The translations under genes and the position numbers were made by a program. From the NCBI GenBank assembly GCA_017538795.1, contig JAFYIE010000079.1, positions 1-64,000 of the forward strand: a stretch of DNA of 64,000 bases. Reading direction: 5' to 3'. Each line of letters opens with the position of its first letter. Within the stretch, counting starts at the first letter, position 1. The DNA is from Bacteroidales bacterium. GTDB lineage: Bacteria > Bacteroidota > Bacteroidia > Bacteroidales > F082. The notes under the pieces are model-generated. The model ran no database searches. It was not told the DNA's origin and worked only from the letters and a program-made list of their open reading frames with translations. Below, in pieces: positions 8,166-18,800 of this stretch.

Positions 8166-11100
8166 TTATTTTTTAATGAATCTCTTTGTCTGCATCAAAT
8201 CTTTTGATGTCAAACGGATGATATAAGTACCTGCTGAGAAGCTGTTAACATCTATCTCAACTGTTTCTGAGTTATCCGTACGGCTGTAGATCAAGCTTCC
8301 TGAAATATTGTAGATTTCAATTGAAGTGATCGCATCTTTACTTTCAACGATGAGTTTATCGATAGCCGGGTTAGGATAAATGTTGTATGTAATGCTGCCG
8401 TTCTCGATAACGCCGTCGAAGTCAAAGTGAGCCACAAGGTTACGGTCGGCTGTCACGACGAATGAGAATTCAGGTTCTTCTGATACAACCACACCGTTTT
8501 CTGTCCAGTTGACGAAGAAGCAGTCGGCACTTGGTGTTGCTTTCACTGTCACAGTCTCACCGTAGTTGTAAGTGCCTGCGCCTTCCACTGAGCCCATATC
8601 TGCAGGATCAGCTGTCAGGACGACTTCGAATGTCTGGATTGCGAAGTTAGCGATATATTCGCCGCCTTCTGTCACTGTGAAGGTGTAAGTAGCGTTAGTT
8701 GAAACTATTGCGTTACCCTTTGTCCAGTTGATGAATTCATAGCCTGTTGCAGGTGTTGCCACCAGTGTTGCAGTAGCACCGTGGATGTATGTGCCGTCGC
8801 CTGTCACTGTGCCGCCTTCTGTTGGGTTAGCAACCACTGTGATTTCGTAGCTATTGAGTTCGAAGTTAGCGATGTAAGCACCAGCTTCTGTCACTGTGAA
8901 GGTGTATGAAGCGTTGGTTGAAACGACTTCGTTACCCTTTGTCCAGTTGATGAATGTGTAGCCTGCGTTAGCTGTTGCTGTCAGGGTGGCTGACGCGCCG
9001 TGGTTGAATGTGCCAGCGCCTGTCACCGTGCCGCCTTCTGCTGGGTTAGCAGCCGCTGTGATTGCGTAGCTGTTGAGCTCGAAGTTGGCGACGAATGCTG
9101 CATCGGCTGTCACTGTAAAGCTGTATGCCGCATTGGTTGAAACGACAGCGCCTGTTGCATCGGTCCAGTTGACGAAGGTGTAGCCTGTTGCTGGTGTTGC
9201 TGTCAATGTTGCTGTCATGCCTGCTTCGTAGTTGCCTGCGCCTTCGATAGTACCGCCGTTAGTAGGGTTGGCTGTGGCAGTGATTTCGTAAGCTTGAAGC
9301 GCGAAGTGAGCGACGTATGCAGCGTTTTCATAAACCTGGAACAGATATGCAGGATTTGTTGAAACGATTTCGGTGTCGTTCTTCTTCCAGTTAATGAAGT
9401 AGTAACCCTCGTTTGGCACTGCGTTGAGGACGCATGTATGACCATAAGCGTATATATCGCCGCCAGTCACTGTACCGCCTTCTGCAGGTGTTGCAAATAC
9501 TGTAATCTGATAGTTGTTTGGAGTGAAGTTAGCGACATAGTTGCCGGCTTCTGTCACTGTGAAGGTGTATGAGGCGTTAGTTGAAACGACTTCGTTACCC
9601 TTCGTCCAGTTGGTGAAGGTGTAACCTGTTGCAGGTGTTGCTGTCAATGTTGCTGTTGAGCCATGGTTGTAGGTGCCAGCTCCTGTCACTGTGCCGCCGA
9701 ATGTCGGTTTGGCTGAAACGGTGATTTCATAGCTATTGAGCGAGAATGTTGCAGTGTATGCACCTGCTTCTGTCACTGTGAAGCTGTATGATGCGTCGGT
9801 TGAAACCACTGTGCTACCTTTCTTCCAGTTAACGAAGGTGTAGCCTGTTGCTGGTGTTGCTGTCAATGTACAGGTTGAGAAATGATTGTATGAACCTGCG
9901 CCTGTCACTGTACCACCTGCTGCCGGGTTGGCTGTAGCTGTGATGTTATAGCTCTTCAGCTGGAAGTTAGCTGTGTATGCGCCTGCCTCTGTCACTGTGA
10001 AGGTGTAGCTGGCATTTGTTGAGACCACCACATTGTTCTTTGTCCAGTTGACAAAGGTGTAGCCTGTTGCTGGTGTTGCTGTCAAAGTGCAGCTTGCGAA
10101 ATGGTTGTATGTGCCAGCGCCTGTCACCGTACCGCCTGCTGTTGGGTTGGCTGTAGTTGTGATAGCGTAGCTGTTCAGGCTGAATGTTGCTGTGTAAGAA
10201 GCAGCTTCTGTCACTGTGAATGTGTAAGAAGCGTTAGTTGAAACCACTGTGTTACCCTTCTTCCAGTTGACGAAGGTATAGCCTATGTTAGGTGTAGCCA
10301 CCAATGTGCAGCTTGCGCCGTGGTTGTAGGTGTTGGCGCCTGTCACTGTACCGCCTGCTGTTGGAGTGGCTGTGGCTGTGATATTGTAGCTCTTCAGCTG
10401 GAAGTTGGCTGTGTAATCGCCTGCTTCTGTCACTGTGAAGCTGTATGATGCGTTTGTTGAAACGATCTGACCACCCTTTGTCCAGTTGACGAAGTCATAG
10501 CCTGTGGCAGCTGTTGCGACCAATGTCGCTGTGGCACCATGGTTATAGGTGTTAGCACCTGTCACTGTACCGCCTGCTGTTGGGTTGGCTGTTGTGGTGA
10601 TAGCGTAGCTGTTCAATGTGAAGTGTGCCACATATGAGCCAGCAGCGTTAGCTGTGAAGCTGTACGAAGCATTGGTTGACACCACCTGACCGCCATTGGT
10701 CCAGTTCTGGAAGGTGTATCCTGTAGTGGCTATTGCAACCAATGTAACTGTTGCGCCGTGTTCGTAGTTACCTGCGCCGGTGATTGTACCGCCAACTGTC
10801 GGGTCGGCTGATGCCGAGATGGCATAGACGTTCTTAGCAAAGTTGGCGACGTATGCGCCTGCTTCTGTCACCGTGAGGTCGTATGTGGCTGTTGTGGCGA
10901 CAGGCTGACCGTTCTTTGTCCAGTTGGTGAAGTTATAACCTGTGGCAGGTGTAGCAACCAGATGTGCTGTTGCACCCCAGTTGTATGTGCCGCCGCCTGT
11001 TACTGTTCCGCCTGCTGTCGGGTTAGCCGACACTGTGACATTGTAATTGTTCAAAGCGAAGTTAGCGACCAGGTTGACTGCTTCTGTCACTGTGAAACTG

Positions 11101-12800
11101 TAAGTAGAGTTGGTTGACATCACTTCAGTGCCTTTGGTCCAGTTCACGAAATGATATCCTGATGCTGTTGCAGCTGTTGCTGTCAAAGTTGCTGTTGCGC
11201 CGTGGTTGTAAGTGCCAGCGCCAGTGATACTGCCGCCGTTTGTCGGGCTGGCTGTTGCAGCTACCGCATAGCTGTTCAAAGTGAAGTTGGCAACGTATGT
11301 GCCGGCGTCTGTCACTGTGAAGGTGTAAGAAGCATTTGTTGAAACAACCTGACCGTTCTTTGTCCAGTTGTTGAAGGTGTAACCTGTGTTGGTTGTGGCT
11401 GTAAGAGTGCAGCTTGCGCCATGGTTAAATGTTCCAGCGCCTGTCACTGTACCGCCTGCTGCCGGGTTGGCTGAGGCTGTGATAGCGTAGCTGTTCAATG
11501 TGAAGTTAGCGACATATTCGCCAGCGCCTTCCACTGTGAATGTGTAAGAAGCGTTGGTTGAAACGACATTGCCGCCTTTTGTCCAATTCTGGAAGGTGTA
11601 GCCTGTGGCTTGTGTAGCGACCAATGTTGCTGTAGCACCGTGATTATAGGTGCCAGCGCCTGTCATTGTACCGCCTGTCTCAGGCGATGCCACTGTTGTG
11701 ATGTTGTATGTGTTCAAAGTGAAAGTAGCTGTGTAATCGCCAGCCTCTGTCACTGTGAAGCTGTATGAGGCGTCGGTTGAAACCACTGTGTTGCCTTTCT
11801 TCCAGTTGGTGAAGGTGTAGCCTGTTGTTGGTGTAGCTACCAATGTAGCTGTCTCGCCATGGTTGTAGGTGCCTGCTCCAGACACTGCACCGCCTACTGC
11901 CGGATTGGCAGTAGCGGTGATAGCGTAGCTGTTAAGTTGGAAATTAGCGACATATTCGCCGGCGCCTTCAACTGTGAAGCTGTAAGAAGCGTCGGTTGAA
12001 ACGATAACGCCGCCTTTTGTCCAGTTCTGGAAGGTGTAGCCTGTGGCTTGTGTAGCGACCAGTGTCGCTGTAGCGCCATGGTTGTAGGTGCCTGCGCCAG
12101 TCACTGTACCGCCTTGTGTAGGATTGGCTGCTGTTGTGATATCGTAGCTGTTAAGCTGGAAGTTTGCCGTGTAATCGCCTGCCTCTGTCACTGTAAAGCT
12201 GTAAGAAGCGTCGGTTGAGACGACTTCAGTGCCCCTTGTCCAGTTCTGGAAGGTATAGCCTGTTGTCGGAGTAGCTTCCAAGGTACAGGTTGAGCCATGG
12301 TTGTAAGTGCCTGCTCCTGTCACCACGCCACCTTCTGTTGGGTTAGCTGTGGCTGTAATATCATAAGGATAGAAGAAATGGATAGCGTAAGGGTTTTTAA
12401 GAGTTCCAAAGTTAGCATCGCTCTGGAAGGTGAAGCCGCTTATGCAAACGACAGCCATCTCTTCGCCTGTTTGATGGTTATAAACCTTGAAATTCATTGA
12501 TTCTCCTGATGTAGCGTTGCTATAAACCTGCATCCAGTAAACATATCCCTGATAACTTGAAGTATTGTTATAGTCCGGGAGATAGCTACCTCTACATTCA
12601 TCACCGTAGAAGACGCCTATTTCAAGATATTGTGCATCTGGATTGGTTCTCATTGAGACGCCATTCAAAAACATCTCTCCTGTTATGGTCATATTGTACT
12701 GCATGTGACTGTTGTAAGTCCAATGAGTACCCTGACTGGCATTAGCAATCATTGAAAATGCCATCAACACGATTAAAAATAACTTTTTCATTGTATTCAT
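8166..12800 (-). CDS. Giant InlB-type repeat surface protein with T9SS sorting domain
   Basis: A 1544-residue secreted protein. Residues 1-21 form a signal peptide (MKKLFLIVLMAFSMIANA after a three-residue leader). About residues 22-145 form a module with the motif YGDECRGSYLPD, also present in the two upstream proteins. Residues about 147-1460 are 18 tandem copies of a roughly 73-residue divergent InlB B-repeat (ITATANPTxGGTVTGAGTYNHG ... GYTFxNWTKxxxVVSTNASYxFTV ... YxANF). The last 80 residues carry IYPNPAIDKLIV and end in a type A T9SS sorting domain, so it should cross the outer membrane and be surface anchored or released. It is the last gene of a three-gene operon, 26 nt after its neighbour. 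Its role is probably adhesion; that is inference. Confidence 0.92.
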   Translation of the reverse strand: MNTMKKLFLIVLMAFSMIANASQGTHWTYNSHMQYNMTITGEMFLNGVSMRTNPDAQYLEIGVFYGDECRGSYLPDYNNTSSYQGYVYWMQVYSNATSGESMNFKVYNHQTGEEMAVVCISGFTFQSDANFGTLKNPYAIHFFYPYDITATANPTEGGVVTGAGTYNHGSTCTLEATPTTGYTFQNWTRGTEVVSTDASYSFTVTEAGDYTANFQLNSYDITTAANPTQGGTVTGAGTYNHGATATLVATQATGYTFQNWTKGGVIVSTDASYSFTVEGAGEYVANFQLNSYAITATANPAVGGAVSGAGTYNHGETATLVATPTTGYTFTNWKKGNTVVSTDASYSFTVTEAGDYTATFTLNTYNITTVASPETGGTMTGAGTYNHGATATLVATQATGYTFQNWTKGGNVVSTNASYTFTVEGAGEYVANFTLNSYAITASANPAAGGTVTGAGTFNHGASCTLTATTNTGYTFNNWTKNGQVVSTNASYTFTVTDAGTYVANFTLNSYAVAATASPTNGGSITGAGTYNHGATATLTATAATASGYHFVNWTKGTEVMSTNSTYSFTVTEAVNLVANFALNNYNVTVSANPTAGGTVTGGGTYNWGATAHLVATPATGYNFTNWTKNGQPVATTATYDLTVTEAGAYVANFAKNVYAISASADPTVGGTITGAGNYEHGATVTLVAIATTGYTFQNWTNGGQVVSTNASYSFTANAAGSYVAHFTLNSYAITTTANPTAGGTVTGANTYNHGATATLVATAATGYDFVNWTKGGQIVSTNASYSFTVTEAGDYTANFQLKSYNITATATPTAGGTVTGANTYNHGASCTLVATPNIGYTFVNWKKGNTVVSTNASYTFTVTEAASYTATFSLNSYAITTTANPTAGGTVTGAGTYNHFASCTLTATPATGYTFVNWTKNNVVVSTNASYTFTVTEAGAYTANFQLKSYNITATANPAAGGTVTGAGSYNHFSTCTLTATPATGYTFVNWKKGSTVVSTDASYSFTVTEAGAYTATFSLNSYEITVSAKPTFGGTVTGAGTYNHGSTATLTATPATGYTFTNWTKGNEVVSTNASYTFTVTEAGNYVANFTPNNYQITVFATPAEGGTVTGGDIYAYGHTCVLNAVPNEGYYFINWKKNDTEIVSTNPAYLFQVYENAAYVAHFALQAYEITATANPTNGGTIEGAGNYEAGMTATLTATPATGYTFVNWTDATGAVVSTNAAYSFTVTADAAFVANFELNSYAITAAANPAEGGTVTGAGTFNHGASATLTATANAGYTFINWTKGNEVVSTNASYTFTVTEAGAYIANFELNSYEITVVANPTEGGTVTGDGTYIHGATATLVATPATGYEFINWTKGNAIVSTNATYTFTVTEGGEYIANFAIQTFEVVLTADPADMGSVEGAGTYNYGETVTVKATPSADCFFVNWTENGVVVSEEPEFSFVVTADRNLVAHFDFDGVIENGSITYNIYPNPAIDKLIVESKDAITSIEIYNISGSLIYSRTDNSETVEIDVNSFSAGTYIIRLTSKDLMQTKRFIKK
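8415..12366 (-). repeat. Eighteen tandem ~219-bp coding repeats
   Basis: The coding repeats of the 1544-residue protein are similar at DNA level, with shared blocks such as the CACTGTGAAGGTGTA and CCTGTCACTGT segments recurring every 216-222 bp. Copies 9, 11 and 12 are closest to each other; the first and the last three differ more. Confidence 0.85.
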
Positions 12801-12826
12801 TTTTTTAATTTAACTTCAAACCGAAT

Positions 12827-15800
12827 TTACTTAACAATCAGTTTATGACATTTAATAATCTTGCCGTCAGTGATGATTCTCACTGTGTAAACGCCAGTTT
12901 CTTCTGGAACCTGGATGTTTGCTGGCATCTGTGTTTTTTCAACTGATACCACCTGGCCGAGTGTGTTGAGGATCTCAACCTGAGCCATCATGTTATCTGA
13001 CACCTCAAGTCTCACGACTCCACCCTTTGAGGCAGGATTTGGATATATCGCGATGTCGTTGCTGAGTTCGCCGATACCTGTTGTACCTCTGAATCCGATA
13101 ACGAATGGTTCGCTCATGTTGCCAACCATAGCGTCGCCTGCGAAGGTGAGACTTGCGTTGCTATCGAATGTCTCCATACCTGTAGTAGCGTCGTAGAGAC
13201 CGAAGCTAAGTTCTGTCGCTTCTTTACCTGCCACTGTCAGGAAGGCGTAGTAACGATTATTTACACCTGCGTTGACGAGTTTCACGCTGCCGCGGCACTC
13301 ACCGTTGGCGAAGGCTGCGAGTTCGTAGTCACCGTCTGTGAGTTCTGTATCGTTGAGCTCAACAACTGCCACAACTGTCATGTTGTAAGGATATGCATGG
13401 TAGTTGGCCATCCAGTGCTCTGATGTTACGTTTTCCATCATCTCGCCTCTTACCACCGCCGGATATGTGAATGTCACATCTTCTTCGTTGTTCGACTTGT
13501 ACATCAGGCCTGCGCCTGGTGTGAGTGTGTTGAGTGAGCCACTCCATTCAGCGTATTCGGCATCGTATGTTGCGAAGCCTTCCTGAGCCTTCACCATGTC
13601 GCCGTCGGTAGGTTCGAAGCCTGCGAATGCCTCTTCAATGCTCATCGGCTGTGTTGAGATGAAGCCGAGGTATGTCCAACCGTTGTAGAGTGTGATCTCG
13701 TGGTTGGCAGGATCAGCGAAGTAGTTCTCCATATCAAATGTAACGTCGGCTGTCAAGTTAACCTTGAACATCTCTTCGTTGTTGAGAGCTGTGAGGTTGC
13801 CGCTCCACTCGTCGTATTCCTCATCGTAGGTCACGAAGCCGTTCGACTGTGAGACGATGCTCACGCCGTTGGTGCCGAGACCAGCCTCAAGGGTTGCGAG
13901 ACCCTCGAAGTTTTCTTGCTCGAGATATGTCGACCACCAGTTCCAGCCTTCAGCAAGGTCAACAGTCTGGAGGATTGTATTTCTGAAGTTGAACACATAT
14001 GGTTCAGCTGCTGTGCCAAGCACTGCGTCGGCTGCAAACACCTCTGTTGTGGCGCATCTCAAGGTGAGCTCTTCGCCATCAGCGTGGTTGTAGAGACGGA
14101 ATGTGAGTTCTTCGCCATCCTCGTTGCCGTACACTGTCATAAACAAGCGGTAAGCCTGAATCTGCTCGTAGAAGTCGAGACGTGCGCCGCCGCGGCACTC
14201 CTCGCCTACGAATGCGCCGACTTCAAGTTCGAGGTCGTTCTGTGTCTCACCCTCAATCTGGATGATTCCGATGAACGACATTGTGTTCTCGAATGCGAGA
14301 GGATTCTCAACATTGTAGTGGCTACCAGGTGTTCTGAAGTATGCCTCATAGTGACCATCAGTTTTTACTGTGAAGTAATAGTCATCTGCTCTTGAGACCA
14401 AGGTGTCGATGTTCATCCAGAACATGAATTCCTTACCTCCAACAGGCTGTGCATAAACATTTGCTTGTTCTCCGTACAGATAGGCTCTCTCTGGTGCATG
14501 ATACCAACTATTATTTTCCATCCACCAAACATTTGCTGAACCATATCCTTCCGGAGTCGCCGATGCTGAAATCGTGATAGGCACTATGTAATTCAAAGTG
14601 CAAGAAATACTTGCCGGGTTCATAATGACAAACTGACCACTTACTGTGCTGTAGTCGTCGCCGAAGCTGACTGATGCGTCGTAGGTACCTTTGTAGAATG
14701 TCTCCCACATGTAGTGACCTGTCTCATCGAGTGTCACCTCATAGACCTTTGAAGGATCGTTGACATTGGTGAAGACCACTTCAACACCTTCTGGGCTTGC
14801 GCCGTTGTTAAGTGTAACTGTGATTTCTACACCATTTTCAATCTCCATATCAACATCGAGAGGATTCGACCAGACGATTTCCGACATATTGTCACCACTG
14901 ATTGGAGCGCCGTCAGTCTCGTATGTAAACGTTGTCTTTGGAATGAAGTTTTGTTGCGTTGCCGGAATATTTGCAGGATTTGAAGAATTATTTTTACCAA
15001 TACTTGCTCCATTCGCAGTCTTACCATAGTAATTTATGCCATTCCATTGTCCTGTAGTAATATTTTCAGAACCGACAAGCAGATTACCACCATTATATTC
15101 GAAAGGCGTGTCTAAAGTAATCACCGCCGTTCCATCTGTATTATATGTGACATATCCTGTGTAAACCACAGTGCAATTATCAACAGATTCGTATGCTGAA
15201 ATAGTGGTGTAATCAACTTCTTTCATATAGTATTTCACCTGAACATTTGTTGTCCATGGCAAAGGATGTTGGAAATTATTACTACCACCATTAGTCTCAT
15301 CGAAATAATACGTAAGTTCGGTAATTGTACCGCCTGCCATCACACTTATTTCCTCAGCAGGGATGACATGCTGTGAACGGGTATATTCATCATAATACAA
15401 AGCATATGCCGGCACATTATAATTAGTGTTTGCATCTTCTTCATAAATAGTATGCGTCTCGACATCGCGGTTGCCGCGGTCTGTTGGTGCGTTTCCTGCA
15501 TACACTGCGGCGACACCGTATTTGTATGAGCCGACTTCAAGGTTTGCCCATGTTTCATCGGTGTATGTCAACTCAGTTACGCCTTCTGCAACGAGTTCTG
15601 TATTGTCAGTTGTGTAAGGACCGTCGTTGTAGGCGCTTGTACGATACACGTTGAAGCCCTGGAGTGAGCGGTCAGTGTTCTGATACTGCCATGTGATGAC
15701 AGCGTCTGAATCTTCTTCAACAGCCACAACATCTGACACAGGATAGTATTCCTCAGTGAGCCAGAACTCAACACCGTTCCAGTTATTGTATGTAATTGTC

Positions 15801-18800
15801 AAATCGTGTGAAACCGGCTGGTATCCTTCCTTAGTCGCTGTAAGCGTATATTCACCGACCTTAACCTCATTTGTGAAGTAACCTGTTTCATCGCTTGTAA
15901 ATTCATACATTACAGGATTATCGAACTCGTCGGCACCATCCATAACAATTGTAGCGCCTTCGATAGCCACAATACCATCTTGTTCAAATATATAGCCCCA
16001 AACATAGCCATTTCCTGAAACATACACTGTCTGACGATCAGAGAACTCTGAATCACCATATTTGTAAACTGTTCTTACTGCGAAGTCATAGCCATCCATG
16101 TTGTAATACAACAAATCATCGACTGCGACTTGGTATTCTGTAGTGGTTATCACATCACCGATCTGGTTATACCAGCCCCAGTAGCCCCAGTCTCCATAGT
16201 CGTAATATTTGCCATAGAACAACTTGTATCCGAGGGCGTCTTCAGGTGCATCCCATGTGAATGTCAATGTGTCTGAGTTGCCATAGAATGCCTGGGTATT
16301 GTCAACCAGGAAGTTCTCCGCTCCTTCGCGAATTGTTTGGAAGTAATAGATACTGCCGTATGTTGTGCCTGCAGCATTACGTCCGTTAAGCTGGATATAG
16401 TATTTCTTGTTGTACTCAACGTTTTGCAGCTGTACTGTCTCAACCGGTGCTGTCCAGTTGATGAGTGTATCTGTCGGAGGGTTGGTGACACCGATGAGGA
16501 TCTGCATCTCTTCAGTAAACCATCCGAGGTTGTATGTCACTTCCGCATCGAGAGGCACATTTTGATAATATGCCGGATAATTGATATATGACTGATAAGG
16601 AGCATCAACCATAGAGGTATGCATGCTCACTTCCATGAAGTCGGTATCGTCGGTTGAGACAGCCACATAGTATGTACCTGCAGGGAGGTAAGCGTTTTCG
16701 ATAACATTTGATGGCATGCGGAAACCTGTCACTTTAACGTCATCAACAATAGCGCCATGGCCGAAATGGTCGTCCATCACGAAACCAAGCTGGAACTCAG
16801 AGCCCATATAGTAATTATAATAGTCAAGGTTAATAACAACCTCTGTCATCGTCTCATGAGCTTCTGTTGTGTACATCAAATATTGCCAGTCGCCTTCATC
16901 ATTACGGAAATAAACTCCGAAGTAGTCAATATCGTTGTCCCACTGTTTGTTCATGTAGTTCAATGTAATGCGCACGTTGGTTTCGTTGCTCAAGTCAATT
17001 TTTGGAGTAACAAGGTATGTGTAGCCTTGCCAGCTCTGACCGGCATTAATGTTGTGCTCGCATTTCATGTAGTGGTTCTCGGTATCGAGTACCCACTCGT
17101 TCATACCCCACTCTGCGTATTGGCTCCAGCCTTCCGGCATCTCATCGCCGTCGAAACTTTCGTTAAGGAAGTCGTTGTTGTCGCGGTTGCCGCGGATGTC
17201 GGTGTAGGTTGGTCCGTTGTATGTGTATGTGTTGTAGTTCGACGGTCCACCCACTTCATCGAAGTCTTCCTGATAGATGTATGCCGAAGCGTTGTTGGCT
17301 GTTGTTGCCACTGTAAGTTTTCTTTCTTCCGGCAGGACGACTTTATAAATAGCGTCAATGCCATTATTTACCGGAAGGTTGTAGCTGGCATGGAGGCCAT
17401 CAACAGGCATCTGGTTCTCGTAAGTGTCGTTTTCAAACTCAACCTCGATAGCTGTCTCCCATACATCGCCTGTAATTGGAGTGTAGCCTTCGGCTGTCAA
17501 TGTGACTTCGAGAGGCTCGCTTCCGTCAACAGTAACGGTTATTGTCGCCTCGACTGCGCCTTCTGCTGTACCGACAGCTTTCACCGGGAAGTTAAGCGAC
17601 TTGTTGTATTTCAATGTGTAAGGAAATTCGATGCCTTCCAAGTCAATCTCAAAGTATGGGTTATCGACCTCAATGCCTGTGATTGTAGCGGATTTGCCAG
17701 CGTTGGCGAGATTCACATTATATGTGTAGTCGTTCTCGCTCCACACGCCATTAGCGCGAATGCCAAAGTCGATTGAAGCAGGAGCTATAGTAAGATCCGG
17801 CTCTTCAGGAACGATAATTCCGTATTCGATTTTTGTCTTAGGGAAGAAATAGGCAGTATAGTTATTTGAACCGTCAGTGTATTTTCCGTGCACAGCCATG
17901 TAATCATTGACACCATAGAAAAATACATCATTCCATGTTCCTATTTCATTGTTGTCGATACCAATCAGCAAATTGCCACCATTATATTGATAAGGTTTGG
18001 TGAAGTTGATTTTCACCTCGCCATTAGCATCAAATGACATATAGCCTGTGCTTACGACAGTGGCATCTCCTTTATCGACAAAATAGTCCATGTAATCGTA
18101 AGGATATTCCGCCAGATACACATCAACAGTCACATCAGTTGTCCATGGATATGTAGGGTTTCCGATAATATTACTATTAGAACTTACTAAGGTATCATTA
18201 TAGTAATATGTGAGGCTTGAAATTCCAGCGCCTTGAATATCTGTCAGATAACTTTCAGGGATGACGTACTGTGATCTTGACAACATGTCAAAATAATAGA
18301 CGAATGCCGGGACACCGCCTCTTTGTTGATCTTCTTCGTCAAAGATTGTAATGTCGTCGTTCTCCACTAAAAGAGCGTTGAAGTTTGCCACGTAAGCGGC
18401 GTTGTCTTCAACCACGACATTGAAGCTAAGGTCGGTTGAGACCTCTTCTCCTCCCTTTGTCCAGTTAACGAACTCGTAACCGAAATTAGGTGTCACTGAA
18501 AGTGTCACATTCGTTCCGTATTCGTATGTGCCTGTTCCTGTAATCACGCCAGCTCCTGTCAGGTTTGTTGAAGCTGAGATAGCGTACTCGTTGATTGAGA
18601 AGTTGGCGATATAGAAACCGGTGCCTTCCACTGTGAACTCGTATGTAAGTTCGGTTGAGACCTCTTCGTCATAATCGTTTGTCCAATTCACGAAGTGATA
18701 TTCGCTTTCAGGATTCAATGTAGCCGTGAGTGTGCAGGTCTCGCCATAATCGTATGTGCCAGATCCTTCAACAGTACCAGCTGCATTAGGGTTAGCGTAA

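Noticed and set aside
8415-12366. Regular 219-bp repeats considered as a CRISPR or satellite array
   Set aside because: The period is a multiple of three, the frame is open through all copies and each encodes an InlB-type domain, so it is a coding repeat.
16757-17776. A 339-codon open frame on the plus strand inside the 2270-residue adhesin gene
   Set aside because: It lies wholly opposite a strongly supported gene, has biased valine- and cysteine-rich composition and no start signal; it is a shadow of the repetitive codons on the other strand.
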